Positions 12,618-26,900 of a stretch of 64,000 bases of DNA are shown in pieces. The DNA is from Stenopsyche tienmushanensis (taxonomy: Eukaryota > Arthropoda > Insecta > Trichoptera > Stenopsychidae). The notes beneath the pieces were generated by a model. It was not told the DNA's origin and did no database searches. It saw only the letters and a list, made by a program, of their open reading frames with translations. Numbering within the stretch: the stretch's first letter is position 1; each line of letters starts with the position of its first letter. The stretch is taken from positions 54,412 to 118,411 of the forward strand of contig WACJ01000447.1 in assembly GCA_008973525.1 (NCBI GenBank). Reading direction: 5' to 3'. A program made the translations under genes and the position numbers.

Positions 12618-13489
12618 GCGATCATTAAAATATTGTTTTCAGTAAGAATAAGATTTTTTTGTTATGAAAATTTAAGCTTTGCCCGTCAGTAAACATTTAT
12701 TTTCAATAAAGACTGATACGTTTACAACAGCAAATACATTCATATTGTATAACTCAAAATACCAACTGTAGATTATCTCACGTTTTTGCTAGATTACTTT
12801 AGACAGATAGTAAATTCCAACTTCTCGAAAGACCTTAAAAATTATGAATCCGCATACGAAAGTCGCAATCGACTAAAAGAACGGATAATAAAAAAGGTCA
12901 TTCCGATAAAAAGGACTTTTTCAGGTAAGACAACATTTGTATGCGCGAAATGCAACAAAATTGTTTGAATAGAAAAATATGTGTGTACAAATTTTAAGCT
13001 GCCAATTTTACTCGGAAACTAATTTATTTGTGGAAGTTTTGATCCGTTAAAACTATTCGATGTATTTTGTTTTAATAACATTTTAGTTAAATGTAATATT
13101 GGTGATATTTTTCTAAAACATGTTAAGAACGGCCAATCGGCACGAGAGAAAGAACAACGTCGCAATCTGAATTTAAAGGAAAATCTCTTCATTATTTGTG
13201 AATGAGATTGAAAATCGAATGTCTAGAATTAGCAAACACAGGAACGGATGCAATGTGAAATAGCATTTTCTGCAATAACAACAATGAAAACTAAATACGG
13301 AAGTAATTTAATTTTAATGTATGTATATTGTTTAAAATAATAAATAACTTAATATTTGACTACCTGAACCCCCTTTCAGTTTATTTCTGTGAACGGTAGG
13401 GACGAGGGGAAGCTGTAGGCTGATGGCACATGGCAACACTCGGAAGACAGCGGGCATATGGCAACGCTCGAAAAGTAGAAACGTCAAAT
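12618..13489. other. spacer and 5' flank of DFF40/CAD
   Basis: A 60-codon frame at 12786-12968 ends in C-A-K-C but shows no domain. The last 110 bases before 13490 are GC-richer than the preceding sequence and probably contain the promoter and 5' UTR of the nuclease gene. Confidence 0.35.
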
Positions 13490-15573
13490 ATGGGCGGGTG
13501 GGCTGTCACTGACAATGTTCGCTCTCGTCGATTCGGAATCGCCGCCAACGACTTGAAGTCGCTTCTCTTCAAGGCTCACTCTCGATTCGAGGTTTGACTC
13601 TCCCTCTCCGCCTTTCTCACCGTCAGTTTTCAAAATGTCATCATTTTTTATTGCTTATTATAAAGTCCCGATCGAACGATCGTCGGTCGCCCGTTCGCAA
13701 TGCGATGTTTTCTAACCCTTCGGGCGATCCGTCTGTCGGTCGTGTCGCAGTTTGCGCACGGGATCTCCTATACTCCCCGACTTTGTCCTCTTTGTTGTTT
13801 TTATCATTGCTGGAAATAAAAAAGCTTCAAGAATTTTACTGCTTCAAATTATTAATTTGACTATTATGCTACGAATAAATTTTGCATATTCATTATTTAA
13901 ACCTCTGATTCGTAAAATGTCAACGTCAATAGATGAGATAAGATAGCAAATAATGTCAATCGAATACAAAATATATACGCATTCGATTCATTGTTATTTG
14001 ATAGTTTTAATGATGCTTGTTATATATTGTGATAGATTATTTGAAGTTTCTTAAACTACCATGTCATATATTTAAGAAGTGACTTAAATCGACATGAATG
14101 ATTATAAATTAAAAAACATGTTATCAGTATGCAGTATGAATCTAATAATAGTGTCCAGCTGAAACATTTTTTTATTAAAAAAAAAAAATATTGCACAATT
14201 CTCTCGTTTCTTTAGTACCATGAGGCTGGAAAATTTTAGACAGAACATATTATGGCCCAAGTTGTACCATAAAAATGATGATTATGAGAAGTGATTTTTA
14301 AAAAAAAAAGAAATTCATTACCATAAATAAAAAAGATCATTATGTTAAAATCTTTCATTAGCTTCCAGGAGATTCGACGTCGTATAGATTGTACGAGGCG
14401 GAAAAAGCTCTCTGGATCGACGATGACGAAGCATTGAAATCGATTCCGAACCAAACATTGTTAGTGATTGTTAGTCCCGATGATGAAATAAGATCAGGTA
14501 ATAGCATTCGTGTTAAATTATTCAAACTGATCGTTTTTAAAAAATATTTGGATTCATATTGAAAATTTTCAAACTCATCTGTTTTAGAAATCAATCATAA
14601 TTTAATCGTTAAGACAAAACATCCAAAATTGGAAATCAACAATAAAATTTTGGAGTTTTTCAACACCTATCCTCAGGAATATCAAAGTTTACTTGTGAAA
14701 ATTGATATTGTTTCAGAAAAAACAAGGTTGCAAAAATATGAAGATCACACAGAATGGTTTGACGGTATTGTATTTTTATTATCTATAAATAAAAAAGTAG
14801 ATTCTAAAAATAAACAAAATGTACTCAATTTTATTTTAACATAACTTTAATAAAGAAGTAATTACGAAAAATAATTATAAACGTTTCCAGATAATTCACA
14901 ATTAAATAATGTAGGATGTTTGACTATGACAGTGTTTTTATTTTATATAATTTTTTTTATAGGAATAAAACCAATATGCAAAACCAAAGAAGAACATATG
15001 CGCAAAAATGCACAGAGACGAATTCAAGGTTATTATTACAAAATAAAAAAACTTATTGTAAACTCTGATGAATACACGCGTATAAAAAATAATGAACAGA
15101 GAGAAAAGCTAGACGATTTCCTGAAGAAGTTAAACGTAGAGCTAAAAAATCATCAGTATCATAATTATTATTTTGATAGAGAATCCGATTGCGATACGTT
15201 CTGCGATTCGATTGGCACTTTTGAATGTCAAGGTGCTTGGAATAGAGAAAAATGTGACAAGAAGCATCTCATCAATCCTTACTCCAGCAAAGATGCGAGA
15301 ATTCTGTTTAGCACGTGGAATTTGGATCACAATATTGAATTGTCTCGGAGCATTGCTAAAAGCATAATAAAGGCTAGCGTTACACCCGGAACTTGCTATA
15401 AATGTAACGTTGATATAATAGATTCGCTCATATCAGTCAAGGATTATTATCGATTAATATTTACGAGATCAAATTTAAAACTTGTTAATATTGTGTGCCA
15501 TGATAAGAAACAACATCAACCTTTTGATACCATGTATATTATTTGTAAAAGATGCTATCAAACCCCCAATTAA
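13490..15573 (+). CDS. DFFB: DNA fragmentation factor 40 / caspase-activated DNase
   Basis: Four exons: 13490-13591, 14362-14497, 14588-14764 and 14963-15573; phases agree and give 341 residues, close to about 338 for vertebrate CAD. Residues about 8-85 form the CIDE-N domain (RFGIAANDLKSLLFKA, then LPGDSTSYRLYE), used to bind the inhibitor/chaperone ICAD. The catalytic part carries TEWFDG, GYYYKIKKL, YYFDRESD, INPYSSKDARILFSTWNLDH and the C-terminal NIVCHDKKQH with the His-Lys-His set of the beta-beta-alpha-metal nuclease site (His261, His318, Lys320, His323 here). Role: nuclear double-strand DNA cleavage during apoptosis after caspase release from ICAD. The Drosophila counterpart is Drep4. 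Exon 1 has a weak donor (GTTTGA). The first ATG in the frame was chosen. It lies tail-to-tail with the gene at 18129-21265. Confidence 0.95.
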
Positions 15574-16978
15574 TATACATTACGAGCATATTATAATTTA
15601 GCATAGATTCGAGAATAAAAAATGTTATAAATTCACCTATCGGTACAATTTACAACTTTTATTTTGTTGTTTTATTAGTTATATTCATTAAATCATCATA
15701 GTTAAATGCTAGAAAATATTCAATGCAAATTTTATACATCTATATACAAATTATACATTATTTTTAGACTATTTTGAAAAGTTAATTAAGCATTTTTTAA
15801 CGCATTTTAATGCTTAGCAATTGTAGAACTTTATATTTAATCGATAGTAATAATCAACATTTAATATCTTCAGACTGTTTGATTTTTTTAGTTTTTAGAA
15901 ATTAAATTGTAAAATGAAAATAAATATACGTTTCATTATTTTTAATTAACCTGTTTACCGGGCTGTCCTGACCTGATTAACAGGTTGGTTGATTTTTATT
16001 AGAGATAATGTATAGATGCAATCATATTAGGATATTATTGTATTTCATATGTATCTGTAATTAAGTACTTAATCTTGGGTTCAAATCCAAAGATATAACT
16101 AACTACATCTATGAAAACCATGCCAAAGTAATTGGTAATAATCCTGTCAAAGAGTATTGTAAGCCAATTTAAAATAATGTATGTATATGCTGTTATGTGT
16201 TTTTTACCATTTGGATGTTAGTGATCCATGTTCATGACCTGCATGCATTAAATTGGACAATCCCAAAATAGTAACCCAAATACAAAATACTACATTTTTA
16301 CCTTTTGTTGCTTCATATAACCATCTTCACATGAGTTGCACAACAACTAAGAACATACATTTGCATTTTTCACTCACATTATATTTGAAATGGGTTGCAA
16401 TCACCCACATATTAACTGTTAATATAAATTTTTATTGTTATCAAAAATATCTAATCAAAATTGTGATATTAAATTAAGGTACTTATTTTATTTGGAAAAT
16501 ATTAAATAATTGGTAATTTCTTACTATACCAAAATATTCCAACTTGTGCATATGAAATTTATTAACACATGCGAAATGATAGACTATTACCGGCCATCAG
16601 TGGCGGACGTGCCATACAGATAAATATTAGTGCCAACATCTATTCGGCTTATTTCCTAAATCATTAAATAAATGTAGTTTAACAAATCATCAAACAAATG
16701 TTATATAAACAAATAAAGGTGAGTGTTGAAACCCTATTTTTTTAAAATATCTTTGTGATAGTGAATTTATTTTTTATTCAAAAAATATATTTTTATAAAG
16801 TTTTATAAATTGTTTCATTTGTTGAATTTAGTATTTATAATTTAAGAAATAATACATGAAAATTGTTTATTACAATCAGATATTCATTTATTCTCTTATA
16901 AAAACAAATTCAAAAGGAAAGAGATAAAAATATTTTTACATAAACATAATTATATATGTGCATACAATTACAAATTTC
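15574..16978. other. 3' flank, no gene seen
   Basis: An AATAAA near 15615 can serve DFFB. At 16608 a CAGTGGCGGACG sequence looks like a hAT-type terminus without a partner. No supported exon; the frame at 16253-16477 has no domain. Confidence 0.4.
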
Positions 16979-17510
16979 ATGATGGAGGCCAAACATGGAA
17001 TTTAAAAGTGACTCGAATACATTTTCGATGTATTGCTGTTATCGGCAAACTAATTGAAACAGGTGCGAATTGAAACAATGACGTCTGTGTCGTTTGTTTT
17101 GCCATTTCACCGCATTCACTTTGAAGTACAGCTTCTAGCAATTTTTTAATCTTATTTCCCCACCAACTCTCCGAGTATATAAACGAACCGGGTTCAATAT
17201 TGTCTCCCGGCATAGTCCACCGAAGACCAAACACTTGGTAAGTACCTAACATAATGATGGTTGCTATGCTTTGTTTACCTTAGCAACCACCAGACTAATA
17301 TGCGCCAAAATGGTGCATCCATTAAACGTCTCACAAAACAAATTCCACACACAAACAATGCTTGTGCTAATTTAATAACATTCTTGGATACACGCCCAAT
17401 AACTCAACAAAGTTTCATTGCAATCGGGTGAATGGTATAAGAATGTATGCTCCACAAGCAAACTTATAACAAATCTATATATTATATATATAGATTATTT
17501 TGTAGATATT
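16979..17510 (+). repeat. RTE-tailed dispersed repeat, copy 2
   Basis: Long copy of the repeat at 8603-8935, with the shared CTCCCGGCATAGTCCACCGA block, CTTAGCAACCACCAGAC and AGTTTCATTGCAATCGGG, ending in an ATATATAGATTA tail. The extra segment at about 17090-17200 is absent from copy 1. The 91-codon minus-strand frame (16977-17252) lies inside it and looks non-genic. Confidence 0.6.
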
Positions 17511-18128
17511 AACATATCTTGAGCGGGATGAGTAGTTCTACATTTTTTACATACCAACTTAACTTTTTTTGGTAATCATGACAAATTTATAGCTGTTGAC
17601 TCTTAGTTATTTATTTTTAAAAAAATCGCATATATATTCACAAGTTTAAGAATGTGGAAGTATATCATATTTCAATGATTTAGTATGTGTCTATTTAATA
17701 ATAGCCTTGATTAGAAAATGGATAATTCTATAAAAGGAAGTTAGTTTGTGATTTGCAAATGATATATCAGTATGATATTGTTGCTAAAGAATTATTTTCT
17801 TCAAACTATGACAACCTGGATAAATAATAAAGTGTGAATATGTACAAAAACATATTGCAATTGTCATATGTAAATCGCATCAGTTTCCATAATGTTGCTT
17901 TTTCTTAGCCCTTAACCTTACGAGGAAAGAGTAGGCTGGATAGTACGATCTCTAGTACATTGATATTCCAAGGTTCAATTTCCAGGAGATATTTAAATTA
18001 ATCTTGGTTCAGTATTGTAAAAACATATACGCAAATTTGTTAAAGATATGAAAATGTTTTTAATTGCTTTAGTAATATTTTACATAATAATCTTTGTGTA
18101 GATTAAACAAATTAAAAACAGTGTTCTT
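17511..18128. other. intergenic, no gene seen
   Basis: AT-rich. A short stretch at 17930-17985 contains GGTTCAATTTCC, somewhat like a pol III B box, but there is no cloverleaf. Confidence 0.4.
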
Positions 18129-21100
18129 TTATAATTCAATCTCTATTTCACACTCATTACCACTTTTATGACCTATTGATAAAAATATGTTTTTCAGAAT
18201 ATCTTTACATTTGTTGTTATTCATTGAATTAATCCAATCCTCAATTATGCTCAGAATATCATTAGTTTCGTCTGCTTTACTACTTTTGATTTCAATTAAT
18301 ATTTGCTTGATTGGATTTAAAAAGCAATAAAAACTCTCGTTCACCACAGACTGTGGAAGCGAGTTTAACAATGATACAGTAGCCTTCAAAAGCTTAAAAT
18401 GAATACTGGAATCTTCGCAACAAATGATTTTCTAAAAATATAAAACTGCATAAATATGATATAATCATTTTTAAACTTAAACTTAAATAAGTATGAATGG
18501 TATTTACTTGTAAAATATTTCCTGAATTGTTGCAGCAGTAACGTAGACAAGCATAAGCATTTTCAATGTTCGATCTTAATGCCTTTTTTGAAATCAATTT
18601 TATTACACTACAAAATAATTCATAAGCTTCGACTACTCCATATTGTTGATGTAAAATGCTAAATATTAAATTCCACTCATCAAAATTGCTTCGAGGTAGT
18701 AGCTAAAAATATTTCTTTGAACAATTACTTTGAATACATACATACATTTTATTTGAATGGAAAATTGTAATACTCACGTAACACACAATTATATGTATTT
18801 CAGAGCTACTGAGAGAAGCATCCAATATTTTTTTAGGTTCTTTTTGAACAAGTCCATAATAATAAATGCCATTGATTGGTGTAAGAAATGTCAATTTTTT
18901 CATTAGCCACAACCAATCTTTATCTAAAATTATCAATTTATATATTAATATTACGACTATAGAGCAATAAAATAATGACAATATTATCACAGTAGCAGCA
19001 TCGGTAAACTTGTGATTCATATTACAAATGGCGCAAAAGCAGTGCTAGTAGCAAATATACATACCGATTGATTTTCTAGTTTTAATAAAGTCTTCCATGA
19101 TGAATTTCTGTAAGCTAATTGTAATTTGGACTACGTCGACAGCTGCAAGTGTAAACGTTTCGAGATTCCATCTGACGGTTTCTAGTATTTGTCCGAATAA
19201 AACCAGAACTGGTGCAGCGTGATTTGAAAAGCGGCGATTACAAAATATTTCTTTCAAACATTGTAAATAAAGAAAGGTCAGTTCCATATTTTTAGTGGCC
19301 ATATTTTTTTCAATTGCCGATATTATGTATTTAACTAAAAGTACATCACCGTCGATTATATTTTTAGAGTAAATTTCTTTTATGAAATTCACAAAACTTT
19401 GCTTCTCAAAATCTGTAAGCAGAGTTTCAGCGTCGATCTCGTTAAGCGCCATATATATTGAGAGCGGTATTCCTTTCAAATCGACACTTTCGATGAGCTT
19501 ACAATTGTCCTTGTTTAAATATTGGATTATATTAAAATCCTTGAAATATTCCAAAACCCCTATTAAACCAGGAAGTTTGCTATTCTTTGTGCACTGTTCG
19601 AAAGTTTTTGCATAAAATTTGAAGGGATTTTGTATAAAAAAGTAAATCATATTTGATACAGTACTTTCATCACAATTGACTAATTTGTTAAATAGTTCGA
19701 CAAGCTGATTGTTAAAATCTGATGTTTCGAGAATATTGCAAAATACTTTATTCGAAAAGATATCCAATATAATATTTTTTTTATAGCCCATACTGAGCAT
19801 ATTCAAAGAAGCCAGAGCCAATTTTTTGATATCTGATTCATATTCATGTTTTACAACATCGCATAGATAGTCAACACTCAATTTGAATAACAAAGAGCAA
19901 TCCTCTTGACGAAGAACGTGAAGATTTGAACATGCACATTCTATAGCTTCTTTATCACAAAATAAATAATCCTTTTTGATTAATTCCAGCAACCAGTCTC
20001 TTTTATTCTCTGTAGATTCAAATATTTGTTTTATTATCGTATCTCTATCGGACTGCTCTATAATATCGCAGAGTTCCATCGGTTTACACGATATAGACTC
20101 GAGCATTGAAATAATTTCATAATTTAAACGTTCATCGCTTTTCATAATTCTGTGAAGCTCAAAAGCCAATTCACCGATTGCCGTTTGAAGTGATCTATTG
20201 GAATATTTTTTCTCGTTACTTTCACTCCAAGAACAGTACATGTCTACGTTGACTGCCATAATATTTGTAGTAGCCGTTTGAATTAATAATTCATTCAATT
20301 TATGTATATGCTCTATGACAATCTCATCGGCGTTATCTTTATTTTCTGAACTATCAGGCAAGTCATTATATTCAAAAGTAAAAGAATACACATGAAAATC
20401 ATTTGCAGATATTTCATCAGATGCACAAAGAAATAATGAAAAACAATGTACAAGTATTTGAAATAAATTATAAATTGATTTCCCTGCATGTAAATAGAGC
20501 TCGTCCATGTCCCAATTACTCATTTTAGATTTGTTAGGGGGATCGCTGTAGTATTTCAAAAGTTCACAAATATTATCATAAACATCATTCAATAGATTTT
20601 TTCGAGAATTACATTTTAATTGCCGCCTTAATAGTTTGTGTGTCATGCTATATGAAGAACATACTAATTCATTGACGAAACAAATGGCTTCTTCCGGCGA
20701 TAGATATTTAACATTTTGTGAAGCAATTTGAAGAAGTTCTAATGATAACTTTGGAGATGAAAAAACGATAGCTTCACAATAAAACTTATTCAATTTAAGT
20801 CCCCAGATTAAATGTATGAGAAGGCACTTAGATATTGTGGGCATAGTCCAAATTAAATGTCCAATATCATCACTATTTACTAAATCGTCTAGAATTTGAA
20901 GATCAGCATTGAATATTAAAAATAAGCTTATTTTTCGTAAATCATCACTGTGTTCTAATGATGCCTCGTCTTTGAGTATGTAACCCTTATCTTTCAATAT
21001 TTTTGATAATATTTCAACAATATGTTTAATTTTATCCTCATTTCCTAAAATATAAATAAATAAAGAATTATACAGGTATTTGAACAATTAAATATTTAGT

Positions 21101-21265
21101 TTATTTTTTCAGAATTTTTTAGTTATTAGAAATTAATTTGTACAAGTATTTGAAATTTTATATTTGAAAATTACCTCCTCTAGTAGATAGATTTTTGAAT
21201 GCATAATCATTGTTGGCTTTTAAAACCGCACCTTGGATTTGCGTTAAGTTAAGATCAAAATCCAT
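18129..21265 (-). CDS. large helical protein, possibly BRAT1-like
   Basis: Five coding exons on the minus strand: 21265-21175, 21044-19065, 18923-18778, 18702-18508 and 18431-18129; phases 1, 1, 0, 0 give 904 residues. The start MDFDLNLTQIQGAV is the only ATG in exon 1's frame. The protein is rich in Leu, Ile and Asn, looks mostly alpha-helical (armadillo/HEAT-like amphipathic segments) and has no signal peptide, membrane span or catalytic motif. Length and a weak resemblance in the N-terminal third (an IW-MPTI segment near residue 80) suggest BRAT1, the ATM-activator and Integrator-associated HEAT protein, but this is from memory and weak. The ORF and intron phases are sound even though the family is not settled. 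Its 3' end faces DFFB. Confidence 0.75.
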
Positions 21266-23910
21266 TTACATAGAATCACAAAAAATCTACAGGTTGAAGT
21301 CTAGTAATTCGATCGCCCAAAACTCTAAAACGGAAAAATTAAATCACCTGATGAAGAATATAAAATTAAAAACAAAATTTTAAGTTCAATACAATATATA
21401 TAATACAACATCCATTAAAGTATATGTGACAATTAATTTAAAAGAATAGTTCGAAAACATGAAATCCCTACATTAATACTATCAATTTTGCAAACTCGTG
21501 AGAGTGACCAGCCCAGAATTTTACTATAATTTTATTATTAACACATTGTATGCGGGAGTCGAGGATTACAGTCTGTAATCCCTACACATACAGTAATTGA
21601 ATTAACATATATTTTAATTGATGAGAAGATGAATTATTTGATGTTTTGATTTGATTGATTTGATGAGTTATACGTTAATTTAAGATCAGTAGAAATATTG
21701 AATTATTGTGAGATATTAAAGTAAGCTTAAGTAAAATCTATAAAAAGTAGCACCATTACAATTCATCGTACATTTGTTTAAAATGCATAATGGTTTGTAT
21801 ATCTTATTACTAATTTAATTTATTTCTATTTAAATTCTTAATATTTATATACGATCTTGAAATTGAACTACTGATACAGTTCAAATTCTAGTTTCATTGG
21901 TACTTTTCAAATTACAAACAAGGAAATCATCGGTCATTTATATGAATATGAGATTTAGGTTATCCCGCCAGATCTATTAATATATTATTCTAAATGATAT
22001 TATTCAGATATTAAATCATTGTAAAAAAATATGTTTTTTGAAATTAATACGAAAATTGAACTAACTAGAAGCACAGCACTCTCGAAGGTAAACAATTCCG
22101 GCGACTATTTAAACATGACGTCTTCTTTTTGGTCTAAACACTAAAAAGTAAGAGCATACATGAACGCAATAAAACAAATATTTTGGATGCACTTGTTTAT
22201 AAAATTGAATTGTAAATATGCATATATATTTTTCACGTTATTGTAGGGGTGGGTACGCACGTTATTATTTTTAAGAGCCACTGATATCGATTGTAATTTT
22301 ATAATGAGAATAAGAAAAACCTATTTTCTATGTATGAATAAGAGTAGTTCTAAACAGTATTATAATATATACACGTCCACGATTTACCAAAAAAAATACG
22401 TTCTGGCCATGCCTGCATTATAGTATATAAATTCATTATTTTAAAATATGTTTTAATGACATTTCTATTAAAATAAATGTTTACATGAATGATTGTTTTT
22501 TAATTGTCCAGGCCGTTAATTTTTAAGTTTTTTTTTTGTTAATAGTCATCATTTTTCAGCTAGTAATATTTCTGAAAATGCGCAAGTCTCGCGAGGTATA
22601 ATTGAAACTTCTCAGCTATAGGAAAAGTTGATTTTATGTATTGATTTTTTTTTCTTTCCATTAATTAATGGAAATTGTTAGCTAAGAGATGTGTTGTGTA
22701 ATATATAATAAAATAGACTTGTAACTGGTACGTTGGTTGCTTTATGCTACGTATAAATACGCCCACACACATAGAAGAGACGGTGTAGCAGCCTTGTGTT
22801 AAAATTGGGTCATGAATATAATTAATACAAATTTAATGAAAAAATATCAATTTTATTAATTAAAACATTTAAACACAAAACTGACTTGTATACCATATAA
22901 AAAAGCAGTTTGAATTCAATATGTTCATTTTAATTATTTTCATTTATAACATTATTAACGCTTAAAAATGAATAAAAAAACATTTCACTAAAATAAATAA
23001 ACAAACCATTGAGTAAATGATCTATAACAAATAAAATCTATAGTTTGCCAATGAAAAATAGCAAATATGTGTTTTTAAATAAATTTATATTGTATTCTTT
23101 ATGATATAGAGGAACTTAAAAGTTTATTGCAAACACATTTGATACATCTAAAAAAAAAGAATGAGATATTGTACACATTGTTAAATTATTACATAAAAAA
23201 TAAATAGTATAAACAAGTCTAGCTTATAACAGTACAGCTGCATGTGGATAATTAAGTGTTTAGTACATTATAAAGATTTTTTATAAAAATGTTTAAAAAT
23301 ATTTTAAATGAATAGTCACATCACTACTTTTTAAGTTCGCTCATTTGATATGACAATAATTCTAAAAAGCATTTTCAGTCATCATTAAAAATTCATAACA
23401 TTGTAACCTTCCTTGTATTAATTAATGTCAAGTGGAATAATGCCTATGCAAAAAAATGTAATTTTCATTGTCACTGGTCAATATTATAAATAATTTAAGA
23501 CAATATGGTAAATGTGTATTTAAATAGAACTAGTGGTTCAGAACAATTGAACATAGTATTTTAACATTACCATTTTTATAGTCTCATTGATATTTAGACA
23601 CAATTTTTTTTTTTTTTTTTGCATAAATTAAATATTTATACAAATATAACAATTTACATCTGTTAAAAAAAAGCTCGGTTAAAATATTGTTTTAGTAAAA
23701 CTATTGACATCTAAAATATTCGATAAAATCAGACAATAAACGACATTTGGTTTAAATACATTCATTATAAAGAAAATGAGGAAAATATAATGATTGAGAT
23801 TTCATTGAATGGTGTCAATTGAATTTTCTACTTAATCTGATAGTTAATTGATTTTGGTTAGTTTAGTGGCTTTATAACAATACGGTATGCATTATTTTTT
23901 CTAATATTGA
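21266..23910. other. intergenic and likely MsrB 3' UTR
   Basis: Very AT-rich with long A and T runs (for example 23606-23621) and no supported exon. The part next to 23911 probably includes the 3' UTR of the minus-strand MsrB gene. Confidence 0.4.
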
Positions 23911-26900
23911 TCAAGAAGATCCGCCTTCAGCGGGGATGAAGTCCATAGATGCAGAGTTGATGCAGAATCTCTTGCGCGTCGGAGCCGGTCCATCGTCGAA
24001 GACGTGACCGAGATGCGCGTTGCAACTGGCACAGCGTACCTCCGTCCTGATCATCCCTGGACGCGTCAGAAGCAGTAAGATGTTGGCACCAACTTTTGCA
24101 TTTTGTGTACCCGGAATTTTGCAACATTGGCAAGGACAGGGAGTTTGACAATGATGAAGGTAGAGTAGTGTAAAGAATTTAGGGTAGAAAAATAGTATGT
24201 GAAATATTTAGCAAAATATAGGGATGTAAATAAAATGTGAATGTATAAATAATAAATAGATTAATTGCGTATTTTGAAATTTAGTTGAAAAGTGAGTGAT
24301 GCATGTTAGATCAGAATGCACAAGAGATTATTTAAAAAGCAAAATTATTAGATATTTGTTGCACCATTAGGGAAAATATGTTTTTTGTAATATTGTGAAT
24401 TTAAATGAATGAGCAGAATCAATCGAAATGAAAGTGAATGCAATTTTTATGAATTACCATTACCAAAATCCATGGAATTATGCACGATAAATGAAATTAA
24501 CCAAAAAAGGAAGACAGGGATGACAAGATAAAACAGATGGAAAGATTAATAGAAAAGAAATATGTTAAAGAAAACAAAATAAAATAGAATATAGGAAATA
24601 ATGGATGGAATTGTGGTCGGGAATAGAAAGGTAAGAAAAAGAGACAACATTAGAACTAAGATATTTAAAAACCTTCACCATAAAGAAGAAAAATTGAATA
24701 TATATGTAATTTAAAAAAGAGGGTTTTTATCTCCTTAAAACAAATCACATTTAATTCAAAAAATATTATTATTTCAAGAAAACATTGATATTTATGTCTT
24801 ATCCAGTAACATTTCTTTGGCAGGAAAGTATATTTGGTATTTTTTAAAATTAAAACAACGTTTAATACCTGCTTAAGAAGTGTTAACAACGAATGCAATT
24901 GTTAAAAATAAATAAAATCATAATTAATCAGATGAGATGTTATAACACACTTAAAAATATCACATTAAACTATAAGATATTAATGACCAGATGGTATTTG
25001 CTCGTATAGGTCATTTATAGAATAAAATAAAAATTACAAGATATATGCATTTATTTCCAAATTCCAATATTTCTTATGCGTATACAAGAGAAAATCTTGT
25101 AATAATATAAAATAGTGAGAACATTATAATTTCTAATACCTAAAACCCATATCAAACCATGCATCACAAATAATCAGTAAAGTTGCCAACACATAAACTG
25201 TTTGTTTCATCTAGAGCAGTGGTTCTTAAACAGGGATCCGCGAAGCCATTTCCGGGGGTCCGCGAAGATATAAAAAAACATTTATCTGTAGTTGAACAAC
25301 ATATTTTAGTGAAATTATTTACAGAAAACATTATAAGAAGCTCTATTTTGGCCAGGAAATGTTTGTTTATTTGAAAAATTAAGTCACAAGGGTTGGGAAG
25401 AGGTTCACCAAAAAAAAAATTGCTCAAGAGGGGGTCCGCAAAGGAAATTTTGCTCCAAGAGGGGGTCTGCGGACTACATAAGTTTAAGAAGCGCTGATCT
25501 AGAGTAATTATTTTCATAAATATGTAGGTTTTAATAAAATGTTTAATGTTGGTGACATTAGTCATAACCCAATAGAAATATCTATGACAGGTTTAAATGT
25601 TTTAAACACTATGCTGATGTCTTTGCTCAGTGCAAATAGTTGTAGTGAATTGTAATATTAAAGCATTTTTAATCGCATGGTTACAACTCTAACATGGATG
25701 GATGTGTTCATTAATTATATGTACTGCACAAGGCCAATATTATGGCAATAGGCCTATCAGAAAAGGGGAGGAGGGGCTTCTGTTCCAGGCCTCGCAATAT
25801 TAGGAGCATCGCTTGGCAATTCAATATATAGACAAAAATATAGTGGAGCGACATTTATAACCGACCATAAAACAGAAATTAAAGGAATAGAAAAAAAATC
25901 AATACTATTTCCTATACTTTCTACCACTAAAGTACTTTTTGTGATGGTTGCAGTCCTTTACAATTTTTTTTTTAGGTGGTTTCTCATACTTTCAATGAAA
26001 ATCCCTCCTACTGCATATGTAATATTTTAAATCAAAATCAGGTTATCGTAATAAGGCCATAAGCAACTGTAATTCAGTTGAATATATTCTCATGTTTCAT
26101 GTGTTTATGGATAATTTTTTTTGCATATTACTTTTAATATGTTTGAATGTCTGTTAGTATTTTTATTATCTAAAATAATATATTTTTTGCATTCTATTTC
26201 TATTATATACCATTAATGTAGATAATGGATTAATAAATAATGAAATGAAAATAAAGCAAAAAACAAGCAACAAAACAGAAAAACATTATATATAACATGC
26301 AATATAAGATGATGATGATGATATTTTATGAAAGGAAATTGTATAGGAATTATGATTATTATGGTTTTAAAGGGATAACAAGAAAATATACAATCAATTT
26401 TTAATAACTGTAAATAAGCTATTACGGCTGTATAAAAGATGCATACAATATAATTAGTTGTTTCTTTTCAAGAAATCATTTTTGATTACCAATTTATGAA
26501 TGAATTGCATTGATTGTGTAACAACCTAATTACCACATATTAGACAAAACTTTAAGAGATGGCGTTTTAGTTACATTTTATTTATTTCCTTGTTAAATTA
26601 TTAAATAGTAAAAGATGCATGAAAAAAAGTTAAGTCACATTTTTTAACTAATTAGAAGAAATAAGCGCCCAATCCAATTATTTTTTTTTAATAAAATCAA
26701 TAATAACTTTGAATAGTTCTAATTTAAAATGTCTTCTGAAACACGAAACAGCTCATTTATTTGCAATGATATTGCATCTTCTTTAAAAAAAATCAGTTCA
26801 AATAAAGTCGTAACACAAAATATATGTAAAGTTTTTATGTATATACAGAATATCACTCATTTTCATGTGCGATAATCTTAATGACAAAATAGAATCACAT

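Noticed and set aside
16070..16105. tRNA-like GGTTCAAATCC
   Set aside because: Isolated motif; flanks do not pair as T, anticodon and acceptor stems.
17931..17985. tRNA or tRNA-derived SINE
   Set aside because: There is a B-box-like GGTTCAATTTCC but no cloverleaf or acceptor stem pairing.
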